Part shown: positions 23,725 to 35,679 of the stretch, piece after piece
Position numbering within the stretch: position 1 is the first letter of the stretch
How the letters are laid out: each line of letters opens with the position of its first letter
Assembly: GCA_015680685.1 (NCBI GenBank)
Contig: MNCI01035665.1
Span: 136,627-200,626 of the forward strand
Origin: Gnetum montanum
Lineage: Eukaryota > Streptophyta > Gnetopsida > Gnetales > Gnetaceae
Length of the DNA stretch: 64,000 bases
Direction: 5' to 3'
Position numbers and translations under genes: made by a program
The notes under the pieces: model-generated
The model's database searches: none
What the model was told of the DNA's origin: nothing
What the model saw: only the letters and a program-made list of their open reading frames with translations

Positions 23725-24700
23725 ATTATATGGAATAGTCTAGACCAGTCAAGAGCTTGTAAATAGCTGTTTCTACAAGCTTCTATTTTAAAGTTTGAAA
23801 AGCTAACTCACATTCTCTAGTCCATTCAAAAGGTACACCCTTTTTCATTAGTTCAACTAATGATTTTGCAACCCTTGAAAATTTCTCTATGAATCTTCTA
23901 TAATAGCCAATGTGTCCAAGGAATGATCATATATCTTTTATAGTTTTAGGTTGATGCGTGATTCTTTGGATGACTTTAATCTTTTCATGGTCTACCTCTA
24001 TCCCTGTTTGTGAAATATTATGCCTTAACACTACACCTTCTTGGACCATTAAATGGCTTTTTTGCCAGTTGAGCCTTAAATTGGTTTCAACACATCATTT
24101 TAGTACTTGCTCTAATCAGTCCAATGCTTGATCAAAGTTCACTTCGTAGGTGGAAAAATCATCCATGAAGACTTCTACAACATTCCCTATTTTCTTCTAA
24201 AAGATACTTAGAACCAAATGTTAAAATATTGCAGGAGCATTGCATAAGCCAAATGACATCTATTTGTATGCAAATGTCCCCCAAGGACTTGTGAATGTGG
24301 TCTTGGCTTGGTCTTCTGGTGCTATTTGGATTTGGTTATATCTACTATACCCATCCAAAAAACTATAGTAGTGATTCCCTACAATGTTTTTTAAGACTTG
24401 GTTGACGAATGGCAATGGAAAGTGGTCTTTGAATGTTGCCATGTTTAGTAGCCTAAAGTCTATACACCCTCCATTTACCTCCCTTTTTGGGCACAATAAC
24501 TAATGGACTAACCCATTTTCTATCAGCAATGGGGTAGAAGAACCCAGCTTTTAGAAGCTATTCAATTTCTTCCTTAATCACTTGCTTATGTTTTGGGCTC
24601 AATTGCCTCTGCGATTGTTGTTGAGGCTTCATAGAGGGGTTAGTGTAAATTCTATGTTGGCATATCCTAGGGTCTATTCTAGTTAATCTGGGATATGACC
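23725..24700 (-). pseudogene. Element B reverse transcriptase
   Basis: RNA-directed DNA polymerase. It shows VNGGCIDFRLLNMATFKDHFPLPFVNQVL (motifs 1-2), YYSFLDGYSRYNQIQIAPEDQAKTTF (motif 3 with the first catalytic Asp), TSPWGTFAYK, and VFMDDFS at about 24160-24180, the catalytic FMDD. The 78-residue stretch 24260-24496 is stop-free. Upstream and downstream parts hold stops. The LDGYSxYNQI form and the FMDD box are typical of Athila-type RT. Confidence 0.85.
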
Positions 24701-24879
24701 AAGTAAAGGCTTTTGATCATTTGTTCATCATTTTTAGTAGCCTCTCTTTTTGTTGAGGGGTGAGCTTAGCATTAATAATTACCAATTTTCCATTTTTGAG
24801 AAATGTGTACTTCATATCGATGGAAAATAGTTTTAACTCTAGGGGCTCTTGCTTAAAGTTGTCGGGGATTTCAAACTTC

Positions 24880-25520
24880 TCCTAGTTGATATTTTCAATG
24901 TTGAGACTTGGAAGTTGGTGATGGACTTGCTCTAATGTGTCTATGCTATTGATGTAAGCGCAAGTTAAACCCTTAGTTGGTTTCATGCATATAGTTGAGT
25001 TGCTCTCTGGGTCAGCTATCAACCATTGGATGCCTTCCTATCTTGTAGCTACTACATAGAGGCATCTTTGTATGTTAGTTATTTGTGCACATTGGTTGCA
25101 TGCAGGCAATGTTAAACGTTGTACAGACCAAGACTTCTTCATGCAACTAGACCCTGTGTCACTATATGCGATGCATGGAACTTTCTTCTTCTCAATCTTT
25201 TCAAACATATTTTCCTTTGATATCTCTAGGGAAAGATCACATATTCTTAGGTGTGCATTAATTGTGCTTAGCCATGCTCTTCCCGTTATGATACGGAAGT
25301 CCTCCTTATATTTTTTAACTTGAATCACTAGGAAGTTGGCTGGATATGACTATTCACAAACAGTGGTAACAATGTCATTCACTAGTCCTAATGGGATAGT
25401 GATGGACTGTTCGGCCAGCTCTAAACAAATGTTACTCTTTTTTAGTGGAGGTAGGTTCCAAGATTTGTACATTTCTTGAGAGATTAAGTTGACATTAGAA
25501 CCTCAATCCAAAAGAGCTTT
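24880..25520 (-). pseudogene. Element B aspartic protease region
   Basis: Starts with LLD-stop-GSNVNLISQEMY near 25500, where the residue after the catalytic Asp is a TGA stop, then LAEQSITIPLGL with CAG intact at 25407-25409, then DFRIITGRAWLSTINAHLRI in an open stretch 25038-25328. Same layout as A (2406-2960) and C (33340-33660). Confidence 0.75.
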
Positions 25521-25829
25521 GCAAAGTTCATTCCTAGTGATTTGTAAATATATAAGAGGACTCCCAGGATCAAATAATTTCCTAGGAAGATGGCCAACCT
25601 TAATCCAATCGGTAATGGCATGCGTCAACATGACCGTGTGCATTGAATGTGCCCTTTGGTTTGAAGGGAGTTTCAAAGTTTTGGATAATGGTGAGGCCTT
25701 TGGAGAGTTAGTCGCTTGTGATTGCAAGGACTTGGTTGGAATATTGGCCCTAAAGAAAGGTATCTTCTTTACGTGGTTGTTTGAACTAATAGTAGGGTAA
25801 GGATTAATAGCCCTTGTAGTGTTACATTG

Positions 25830-28167
25830 CTACGGCTGGGCAGGGAGCTCACCCTGCATGGCTGGAGCAGGTGGTAATGGAGTTAAGGGTGGAAGAGATG
25901 CAGCCGAATGAGAAGGATAGTATGTTTGTGGAACATCACCCCTAGGAGAAGGAGTTTTATAATACTCATGAGTTTGGTAGTGAGGTTGGGGAGCAACGTG
26001 ACTAGTAGAGTCACATGGAGAGATTGGCTACTGCACATAGTATCCATATAGGTTAGGTTGATGGTAAGGGAATTGTTGATGTGGTGGAGCCATTCCCCAT
26101 GATTGAGGATGCTGCCATTGTACATACTATTTATTTGGTTGTGGTGGAGTTCCACTTGGATAATACATCAAGGGTTGGTGGAACTGCCTTGGGTTACCTT
26201 AAGGATAAGGTAACCTTTAGGGTGTTTGCCTTTTGTATAATCATGGGTTGAGTGCATACACCCCAGACTCCTGCAGATGTAAGATTATAGGGCAACATCC
26301 CTTAGGATGGTCATATTGGCATATCTTACATCAACCATCATTGTCTGTATTCAAATCCATAGCCTCTTTGATGATGGCAACTTTGTCCTTACCTTTGTTA
26401 TGTGCATATTTAGCTTCTCTCTTTTTTCTCCTTTCTTGATCACTACCTTCTTCTCTAGAATCCTCTATTATTTTGATAATTGTTTAAAATCCTATTATCT
26501 AGGGAGTCCCACATTTGGTCCACCTTTGCCGATACTTATAATGCAAGTTTTTAAATGGGCAAGGTTTTCCTATTCATCATCTCTTCAAGTGGTGACTCTT
26601 CTTCATCCTCATAAAATCTAACTCCATTCTTTTGAAGGGAAGGATCTCTATTATATTCCTCCACACTCTCTCTTTTCCTATACTCACCTTCCTCTTTAGC
26701 GACTTGCTCCAACAATCTTTGTACTTGATGGGCCCTAAGCTTAGACAACCTTCCTTGGGCATAAGTCCCAACGGTTTTTTGTGTTTTGTGCCTAAGCCCA
26801 TCTATGAGATGGTGTAGTTGTTCCCTTTGTGAGTAACCATGGCTTGAGAAATGATGTAATAGTGCATAATATTAGCCCATGGTAGCATCGAAGGGTTTAT
26901 GTCCTCCTTGTTTCCATCCTTGGATTTACTTTCGTAGGTTGGACACTCAGGAGTATGTTTGATACTTATCATTAAATAGTTCTAACATGGTACTCCATCG
27001 ATGAATGGACTCCAGTTCTAAGGATCAGTACCAGCTTTCTGCTTCCTTGATCAGTGTCTGTGGAAACAACTTGGGTTTTTGCCACTTGTTTTCTATGTTT
27101 TGCAAGGCACATGCATCGTGAAATGCTTGCAAATGATTTTGAGGATTAGTGTTGTATCCCCCTTCGAATTGTGGGATATTATTCATGTCTAATCTTTTTA
27201 TCCTACTCTATTTTTGATGCCTTGTTGGGATTCTAACAACCTCAGTTATATCTAGCATACTTTGGGTAGCGAGTAGGGGTTCATCATGATCATACTATCT
27301 ATGGCATCTATGATGCCTATGTTGTTCCCTACTCTCCCTTCTTTCATAATGAGTCTCTTTAGAATGCCCTCATTCCCTTTCTCGGCTGCTTTATCTATAA
27401 TTCCCATTTTGCTTACCATTATCCTTAGGTTCTTTTTCCTTGCGACTGTGTCCAGATTATGAAGGAGAGGATGAAGGAGATGATGAAGGTGAAGAAGAAG
27501 AAGGATCATCACCATGATGGTGTTTTCTTCCTTTTCTTTGGTTGTCGCAGCCTCGATCATGATTACAATTAGAATTTCCATCTCTGTCATGTGTTTGTGT
27601 TCCTTTTTCAGACCCTTTGTGTCCGTTGGTATCAAAATCTAGGTTATGGATAGTTGAGTGAAGATTTTGATACACCACCCCTTGACCGAAGTTAATGGGA
27701 GGAACATCATTGTGTGGGAGACTTCCTAAGGCAAGTTCACCATTCTCATTTTCACTTATGACATACGAGACATTTTGAGATAAATTCCCCTTCATGGATT
27801 CATAATGTCTCTCCTGTTGTAGATTCCTTTGACGTTGTGTCTCCCTGGGTTGATACTCTCTCAAGTCATGATCATACATAATGTACTCTACCTGTAAGTG
27901 CTGCATACCAATTTGTGTGAGAGCATGAAGGAGCATGCTTGGGACTGAGCGATTAGGAGGTAACACTATGTTACCTTCTAAATCACGCCAACACAGTTGT
28001 TCATCTTAGTGGAGGATAAAGGTAAAGTTTGGTATATACTTATCAAGATAAACATATACCACATGAAACTATTGAGGGACTAGTGGATTATCATGTGTAC
28101 TATGTCTTTGATTGTTCCTTGTATCAGACCTAGGTGGTGAAACACTCTCATAAGAAGAAGGAGACAT
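25830..28167 (-). pseudogene. Element B gag
   Basis: ATGTCTCCTTCTTC start at 28165-28167. N-terminal domain including LLHALTQIGMQHLQVEYIMYDHDLREYQP in an open stretch of 169 residues (27966-27457), a Ser-rich tract at its end, capsid-like core (FEGGYNTNPQNHLQAFHDA near 27130), and a charged C-terminal part open at 26748-26551 (LLEQVAKEEGEYRKR). Collinear with A gag and C gag. Stops split the core. Confidence 0.8.
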
Positions 28168-28305
28168 AATTGTCTATTTAGTGTGTAATCTATTTCATTT
28201 CACTAATTGTAATATAACCAACCCTAAGGGTTTGTTCCAATTATGTGAAAATTTCCTGAGTTCTAGTTAGTGTTCAAACAACAAATTCCTCGGAAAAAAT
28301 GCCAA
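28168..28305 (-). promoter_or_regulatory. Element B leader with decayed tRNA-Asp primer site
   Basis: The minus strand directly inside the LTR reads TGGCATTTTTTCCGAGGA (28304-28287). This is the same site as A's primer site but more degraded, with the TGGC start and the GAGGA end recognisable. Confidence 0.6.
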
Positions 28306-29129
28306 TGATGAGTGGCAAGGTATCCCTACAGTCAACCATATGAATACGAGCGTCCATGCACAATCTAGTTGAATTTTAAGGACTAAGTGCTTATGTGCCT
28401 GTACAGAACAAGGATGGGTTAGTCAATCATTGTCTTCCCAAGCTTACTTGTATGGCATGATTGTATGGTTAAGTAAACTTGAGGTATATAATTTTTATAT
28501 ATTTTTTATGTTTATGTCCTGGTGCTACAAAGGGAGAAGTGAACTAATTAAGTAACTAATTCAATTTACTTATCTACTCTGCTTTAACTAGTCCTAACAC
28601 CAGCATCCATTCCCACTTACTGTACACATCTTGAACCAGTGCAACACTACTGGGATTACCAAACGTTAATCGTATACTCGAAGTGGTCATACTGAGTGTG
28701 CTTACTTGGGGGAGTTAACGCGAGAGAGAGAGAGAGAAAATTAATTAACTAAGGAAAGCATTAATGAACTATAAATAACATTAAATAAGAAATTTTGAAT
28801 GCTGCAAGGTTTATCACAAAGTTTGTCTTTATTTTTGACCACAAGGTATGCTCAGGTACACAATGCTCGATTAAAGATCTGTTCACTTTATGACTCCTAC
28901 TGTAGGCACTCAGAAATAATTCTAACTCTAAGAAGGGAAAAAGATAAGAGTTTGGGTAAGGGATTAAGACTAATTAACTAATTATTTCCAAACCAAGTGT
29001 GCACGCCTCTTATTTATAGGTGACAAGACAGGCCTTGATATCGGATGTCTGATATCGCTTGGAAGGCTTCGATATCATGTACCCGATATCGCGGATGTGA
29101 TATTGTGGCCCTGATATCGTGGCTCATCA
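28306..29129 (-). repeat. Element B, 5' LTR
   Basis: Plus-strand TGATGAGTGG...GTGGCTCATCA, partner of 19152-20002. The U3 at 29036-29122 carries five to six GATATC units, two with intact CCGATATCGC or TGATATCGC cores. The minus-strand TATA box CTATAAATAAGAGG is intact near 29002-29016. Better preserved CpG content than the left LTR. Confidence 0.92.
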
Positions 29130-29486
29130 TGAGGTCTAAAATTTTCATATTTAATAAAGAGAGATCTTGATACTTATACTTCAATTCCTTATTCAAATTT
29201 ATATAGAGAATTTGAAAAGAACATAAGAGGTCATTACCTTTCTTCGTTAGTTTCAATTTGATCATCATCATTAAAAAGGCTAGCATCATCATTTGTGAGA
29301 GCCATGTAGATGAGGTGTGAGTCCTTTATAGTGTTATCTACCTCTTCCTCACTTTTTTCTCCATCGTTCTAGCTAGTGTAGATAATTTTTTCCTTCTTAT
29401 CTTCTTGAGTTGTTTTCTCTTCAGCATTCCAACTTGTAAACCTATAGTTTCCTCTTCATCATCCTAACTTGTATAGCTATAAACTT
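29130..29486 (-). pseudogene. Element D gag, upstream half
   Basis: After the TGAGG duplication (29130-29134) the minus frame reads an Asp/Glu-rich segment with ALTNDDASLFNDDDQ near 29295, then LCSFQILYINLNKELKYKYQDLSLLNMKILD up to the B insertion. This is the N-terminal side of the coiled-coil Gag whose knuckle lies at 18800. Upstream of about 29330 only degenerate sequence separates it from the D LTR, with no primer site seen, so the 5' leader was probably deleted. Confidence 0.55.
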
Positions 29487-30299
29487 GTAAATCACTCAAC
29501 CCCACAAGGTTTCAACAAGCTTAGAATGTAGTTCCCATAGTCTTTACAAAATTGAACTATTCTTTGGAGTGTTTTGACATTGCAAAACCACTCAATTCCA
29601 TAGAATCCCTAGAAGTTCAATATGGATGCCTTCTCATAAGAAGAACATCAACCCTACAAGGTTACTAGAAAAAGAAAAATACATAAAGAAAGAATGTAAC
29701 TAAATTTACAAGTCCTTTTAGTTGAAGCTTGATACAACATATAACCAAGCAACTAATGTAATAATGAAGAACAAGAATATAATAGCATAGATATGATAAT
29801 GATTGATCTGATGTGAATAGTACTTACATAATTCCCAAGAATTTGATATCTTCGTAGAGCCTTAGAGTTTCTAAAAACTCCTTGAAATTCATGCAATGAA
29901 TACCTAATGGCTAATGTAGACATCTTATTTGTGGTAGATATGTCTACTTAAGATTTTCCTCAATTCTAGAGAGATGTCTGTTTGGAAAATGGGACATCTC
30001 TTGGGAGATGTCTCTACCTTTAACCTTTCTCTTCTAAGATTTTTTTCCTGATAATTTACCTTCTTCCCAATCCTTGAAGCATCTTCATTGGACTTGTAGC
30101 CTTGTTTTGCATCTATACTTGTCCATGCTTTCATCTTGCTTATCTAGTCTTCATTTTGGAATTTTTTTCATTTCCTTGAGTTTTCATTCATGCCTTGTAC
30201 ATCCATTTCCTTGAGTTTTCATTCATGCTTTGCACACATAGCACAAACAATATTTGTTCTCCATTTTCTTTAAGGTTTTAACATACCAAAAGGTCAACA
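29487..30299 (-). repeat. Element D, 5' LTR (truncated at its 3' side)
   Basis: Partner of 14999-16087. It starts on the minus strand with TGTTGACC at 30299, adjacent to AGGAC at 30300-30304. It has two of the about 104-bp units (anchors near 29515 and 29611), and lacks the segment matching 14999-15130. The AGATGTCT/AGACATCT cluster is present at 29915-30015. Confidence 0.78.
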
Positions 30300-30740
30300 A
30301 GGACTTGGTCTAAGTCAAAATCATGATTAATAGCTAGAGTATATTTAATGGTTAAATCATCAATGTAATCACTAATTATTTTAAATATTGTATCATTGAA
30401 GATAAAAGTCATAGCTTATTGATAAGTTTCTCAAGCATTCTTGAGTCTAAAGGAGATTTTAATATAATAAAATATCCTCTAAGGAGTCATGAAAGTGATA
30501 TATTACTAGTGCTCTAGATTTATTTCAATTTGATTGTAACTAGAAAGTCCATCCATAAAGAATAGAAGAGCATGATCAACTATGGAGTCTATGAAATGAT
30601 CAATGTTTGATAAAGAAAAGATTTCCTTAAGAGTGATCCTATTGAGGCCTTGAAAGTCATTGCATATGCGAATCCCATCATTTTTTTTGAGAACTACAAC
30701 GATGTTAGAAATCCAATCAAAATAGTCAATAGAACAGATA
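30300..30740 (-). pseudogene. Element E RT, N-terminal part
   Basis: The minus strand reads YFDWISNIVVVLKKNDGIRI (about 30730-30670), then a DFQGLNRITLKEIF segment, FFMDGLSSYNQIEI (about 30545-30505, containing the first catalytic Asp), and HYFHDS with weaker sequence to 30305. These are motifs 1-4 of Ty3/gypsy RT in the Tat form (LVKKKNG, DFRDLN, SFMDGFSGYNQI). It is continued at 14993 after D. Upstream of about 30740 element C begins, so the RT N-terminus and the link to protease are missing. Confidence 0.8.
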
Positions 30741-30767
30741 AATGTGTCTTAGGAGTGCATATGCAAA

Positions 30768-32590
30768 ATGTCTTCTTCTTTTCATAGGCAAGATGATATC
30801 AAACCACCGGTCCCTTAGGAGTGCAAAGTGGTATATACTTATGTAGATGAGTATGTGCTTGACTTCACCTTCATCCTGCATCAAGATTAACAATTGTGAT
30901 GACGTGACATGGAGGGCAATATTGTAATGCCTCCTAATCAATTTGTGCCTGTGATGTTGCTTCAAACTCTTAAGAAGTTAGGCATCTAAGATCTTCAAGA
31001 GGAGTACATTGTGCATGATTATGACTACCAAGACTACCATCCCATTGAAACACAATGCCAAAGAGATCATCACTAGCAGAGGTATCATGAGTTTGCAAAG
31101 GGGAAACAATTCGTCATTCCCTTATTCTTGCTAAACAAAGATGATAATGAGGATCCTTTCCTAGGGGGATCTCAACATGGAAATTCTCCACCACTTGTTA
31201 CTAATGATGGGGATGTGGCTTTGAATCTATGATATACTATCACTAATCCAAGTTTAGGCAAATATGGTAGTCAAGGCAAGGGCTTAGACAAGCATCAAGA
31301 TGATAAGAAAACTAATGAACATGGTTGTAATAACCGAAGGAGAATTGACAGACATCATGGTGGTGACAGTCCTTCCTCCTCTTTGCTATATTCATCTGCA
31401 TCTTCTTCTTCCTCTTCTTTTGATTCTAAAAAATGTTGTAGGTGGAATAATCATGATGGAGGTGAGTAGTAGAACAATAATACTAATTTCCATGCACACA
31501 ATAATTGAATGGGTAACAGAGGACATCATTGACAATAATGAAATAATGATGATGATGAGCCTTTGTTGGCAACTCAAAGCATGTGTAACATTGAAAAGAT
31601 AATCAAGATCCCAACTAAGCATGTGAAAGATAGTTAGATCAAGTGTTTAAACATGAACAATATCCTAAGACTTGAGGGGGGATATAACTCTGATCTGCAA
31701 GACCATCTACAAGCCTTTCATGATGCCTATACCTTACAAAACATTGAAAATGATTGGCAGAAACTAAAGCTATTTCCCAGGGCACTCATTTAGGAAGCAA
31801 AAAGTTGGTACTAGTTCTTGGAGTTGGAATCTATCTGTAGGTGGAGTAATATGCTACAGCTCTTCAATGATAAGTATCAGACATACTCCAGAGTATCTAA
31901 TTTGAGAAGGCAAATCCAAGGATGTAAGTAATGAAACCATAAACCCTTGGACATTGCCATGGGTAGGTACTATTCCATCATACATTAATGCCCTAGACAT
32001 GGTTATTCTCAGTGGGAATAACTTTGCCATATCATCGATGGGCTCAGAGCAAAAACCAGAAGAACTTTTAGGGTTTATGCCCAAGGGCAATTGTCTGAAC
32101 TAAGATATCATCAAATCAAAATGTTGATAGATTAGGTTGTAAAATAATAAGGTGAGTTATGAGAAAGAAAAAGTGCAGAAGAATATAATAGGGATCCTTC
32201 AATCAAAAAAAGGGAGGTCTAATTTTGTCACAAGGAGGAGTCACCACTCGATGAGGTAATGAATAGGAAAACCTTGCCCATTCAAAAATCTATTTCTAAT
32301 AAATTAGCAAAGGTTGATAAACTATGGAACTCTTTGGATAAAAAATTCCAAATTGCTATGAATATTGTTGAGGAATTCAAAGAGTGGAATAGTGATTATG
32401 ATCATAGGAGATAAAAAGAAGCTAAACGTGCCTATGAGAGAGGTAAGGGGAAAGCTGCTGTAATAGAAGAAGTTGTGGAGATAGGCTCTGATGATAATGT
32501 TAGATGTGACATTTGTCAATATGACCATCCTAAGGGATGTTGCTCTATGATGTCACATTTACAAGAGTTTGGTGTGTACATGCTAAATCC
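30768..32590 (+). pseudogene. Element C gag
   Basis: ATGTCTTCTTCT start as in A, but with several early stops (a run TAA, TGA, TGA around 30885-30900 where B reads Glu, Cys and Trp). Ser-rich tract near 31370-31420, capsid-like core LEGGYNSDLQDHLQAFHDAYTL (31670-31740) and a C-terminal CDICQYDHPKGCC near 32510-32545, a Cys/His cluster likely to be the nucleocapsid finger. The long open stretch at 31300-31602 is in a different frame from the gag homology and is an artefact. Confidence 0.75.
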
Positions 32591-33220
32591 TTGACTAACA
32601 AGGAGCCAAGCACCTAGATGATTACTTTTTCCTTAAGGTAATCCAAGGAAATTCCACTAGCAACAACAAGCTTACTATCTAAGTGAAACTCCACCATAAC
32701 CATATGAGTAATATCAATAATGGCACCAATCACAGTTATGCAGAATGCCATCGTTAAGCTAGAAGTACCCTTATAGGTAACTAGATCCATATGGGTACTA
32801 TGTTTAGCAACCCATTTCTGCACAAAGCACTACAAGCCACACCTCATTCCAACATCATTAGTATCCTCTAGAGTACCATCGAACTCATTCACCATATACT
32901 CGAGGGGAGCACCGATATCCATACCACCCTATGCATCTATCTGCACACATCCCTCTATCCTCAACCCAGTTAACTCTTGCTTCATCCATGCAACATGAAA
33001 TTCCCTCACAGTTGTAGCAATGTAATGCTACGAGGGCTATACATTTACAAATGACCTTCCAACCAAGTGGTTCAGATAATTGATCTAGGAAATGACCATT
33101 TTTTTAACCCAACAGTCCTCCCAAACCTTCACAAACTAATGCGGCTAGTTGTTCTAGATCTCTAGCACCCTCATCCTCTACATCAAACACATTCGAGAGC
33201 CCTTCAAACCAAATGCCACT
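32591..33220 (+). other. Gag-protease linker of C
   Basis: Collinear with the Pro/Tyr/Gln-rich linker of A (3560-3000) and B, but too decayed for a frame to be followed. No separate gene seen. Confidence 0.45.
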
Positions 33221-33329
33221 TAAGATCCACATTGTGATGTTAACTCATGCTATCTCTGATTGGATCAAGGCTAGCAACCTTCCCATGAAACAATCTGACC
33301 TAGGAAGTCCTCTTATTTACTTATAGATC

Positions 33330-33830
33330 ACTAGACATGAGTCATGTAAGGATCTTCTTGATTTTGATTCTAGTGTCATTCTCATCTCCCATGACTTATA
33401 CAAATCCTAGAACCTACCACCTCTCAAGAAGAGCAATATCCATTTGGAATTGGCAGATTAGTTAGTCATAGTCCCTTTGGGATTAATGGAGGACATTGTG
33501 ACTACAATTTTTAGGTGGTCCTATCCTATCAATTTTCTAGTGATTAAGGTTAAAAAATACAAAGATGACTTTCCCATAATTATGAGGTATGCATGGTTAG
33601 GCACGGTTGATGCAAAAATGTGCATTAGGGACCTCTCCTTGGAAATCTTCAAGGAGAATGAATTTGAATGACTAGAAAAGAAGCATGTTCCATGCATCAT
33701 GTACACTTATAATAGATGCAATTGCATGTAGAAAATCTCATCCATTAAAAGTATATTCATTAAAGCATGCACCCAGTGTGCACATGAAATCTCTATGCAA
33801 AAGTGTTCATACATAGTAGCCACAAAACAA
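33330..33830 (+). pseudogene. Element C aspartic protease region
   Basis: Reads LLDFDSSVILISHDLYKS near 33360-33410, where DTGS has become DFDS. Then LELAD followed by TAG at 33459-33461 (CAG in B), VPLGLMEDIVTTIFRWSYPINFLVIKVKKYKDDFPIIMRYAWL in an open stretch 33477-33671. The GRAWL landmark is RYAWL here. Confidence 0.75.
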
Positions 33831-33989
33831 GAAGGCACCTAGTGGCTAACAACTAACTTTGGCAATAGCACACTATGCATGGAATCCTCTGAGAGCCTAA
33901 CATATACTTATGTTAAAGGCAAGGATGAACTTGAGTAAGTTCATCACCAACTCTCTAATGATGAAGTTGATAATACCTATTGGGAAGAA

Positions 33990-35140
33990 TTGGTAATCCC
34001 TAATCATTTTAAGCTAAATCCCCTAGAGTTAAAAACTCTACTAGATGGTATGGAGTATGCATTTTTAAAAAATGGTAAGTTGATTATAATCAATACAAAT
34101 CTTGCTCCCAAAAACAAAGACAAGCTGTTGAAAGTGATCAAGAAATGGCCAACAACCTTTACTTGGTCATATCCTAAATTGACTAGAATTGATCCAAGTA
34201 TATGCTAGCATCATATCTACATAGACCCAGCCATGAAGCCAGGAAGGTAGTTGAAGAGGTAGTTGAATCTCAAATTAAAGCAAATCATGAAAGAGGAAAT
34301 AGAACAACTCCTTAAGGTGGGTCTGATCTATTCCATCATGGATAGTGAGTGGGTTATCTCACTCATAATTGTACTAAAGAAATGTGGAAAATGGTGGGTC
34401 TGCATCGACTTTAGACTATTGAATATGGCAACATTTAAAAATAATTTTTCATTGCCATTTGTGGACCAAGTGTTGGACACTATATCCAATAATTGCTATT
34501 ATAGCTTTTTGGATGGTTATAGTGGCTATAACCAAATCTAGATTGTGCTAGAAGATTAGGCCAAAACAACGTTCATGAGTTCTTGGGGGACTTCTGCATA
34601 TTGTAAGATGCTATTTAGTTTATGTAATGTCCCTACAACATTTCAATGCTTGGTCCTTAGCATTTTTTAATAGTAGATTGGTAGCAGGGTAGAAGTATTT
34701 ATGGATGACTTCTCTATCTATGGGCCTACATTTGAGTAAGCCCTGGATTGCCTTGAGAAGGTATTAAAAAGATGTGTTTAAAAAAACCTTAGGCTCAATT
34801 GGGAAAATATCCATTTAATGATCTAGGAAGGCATTGTATTGGGACACCAAATTACATAGGAAGCGATTGAGGTAGACCTGGAAAAGACAAGGGTCATTTA
34901 AGGAATCACACGCCAACTAGAGATAGTTAAAGATGTTTGATTATTCCTTGGACACATTGGCTACTACCAATGGTTTATAGAGAATTTCTCTAAGGTCACA
35001 ATGCTATTTGTTGAGCTTACAAAGAAAGATGCTCCATTTTTCTAGACCAAGGAGTGCAAACATACATTCCAACATTTAAAGGAAAAACTTGTAGAAACTC
35101 CAATTCTATGGGCACCAGACTGGTTTAGGCCATTTTATAT
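33990..35140 (+). pseudogene. Element C reverse transcriptase
   Basis: N-terminal LKTLLDGMEYAFL (34030), WPTTFTWSYPKLTRIDPSIC (34150-34208), then KWWVCIDFRLLNMATFKNNF, YYSFLDGYSGYNQI (34500-34541), a TAG and then another TAG fourteen bases later where B has Gln codons, and VFMDDFSIYGP at 34690-34720, so the catalytic FMDD box is intact. It continues with a GHIGYYQWFIENFSK-like segment near 34950-35000. Best RT copy in the window for family assignment. Confidence 0.85.
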
Positions 35141-35530
35141 AATGATAGATGCATCTAACTATGCCTTGGGAGCTGTGCTTATGTAATTGGATGACAAGAA
35201 ACATTCATATTACATCCACGATGCAAGGCATAGCATTATGGGTGCACAATTGAATTGCACCACTATGGAAAAAGAACTGATGGCGGTGGCGTATGCTTTA
35301 GAAACGTTTAGGTACTATGTGCTTGGGTATAAAGTATTTGTGCATAATGATCATAATGCCATCCACTTCCTAATAAATAAGCCAACAATGAGCCCTTGTA
35401 TCATATGGTGGCTTGTGATCTTGTAGGAATTTTATCTCACAATGGTATATTGAAAAAGGACTAAGAATATGATCTTTGACCACCTCTTTTAGTTAAGATG
35501 GGATAATAAAGAGGAGGAGAGCCTGCTCTT
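35141..35530 (+). pseudogene. Element C RNase H
   Basis: MIDASNYALGAVLM (first catalytic Asp), TTMEKELMAVAYALETFRYYVLG (Glu helix) and VFVHNDHNAIHFLINKP (third Asp) follow in order, with a single TAG at 35184-35186. An open stretch spans 35187-35426. Confidence 0.85.
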
Positions 35531-35679
35531 TGATCAATTTTCAGATGAACTCCTCTTTACAGGAGCAATAAATGACCAAGGGCCTATTGAATCAAAATGG
35601 TATGGTGGCATCCTCACTTATCTTCTAACTTAAGAAATGCCACAGGATCTGGACTTTAGGAAGAAATAATAGTTTCTTT

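Larger units (their letters stand above)
19152..29129 (-). mobile_element. Element B, complete Athila-like LTR retrotransposon (9978 bp)
   Basis: Two LTRs of 851 and 824 bp, PPT, tRNA-Asp-type primer site, gag, protease, RT, RNase H and integrase in canonical gypsy order on the minus strand, flanked by TGAGG duplications. It lies inside D's gag. LTR identity is about 90% over the first 385 bases by my own hand count (about 38 differences), so it is younger than D and H but not recent. Every ORF carries stops and frameshifts, so the copy is dead. Confidence 0.93.

Noticed and set aside
31300-31602. 100-residue hydrophobic open frame
   Set aside because: C's gag homology to A and B runs in another frame through the same bases; the frame is a shadow over the Ser/Asp-rich tract.
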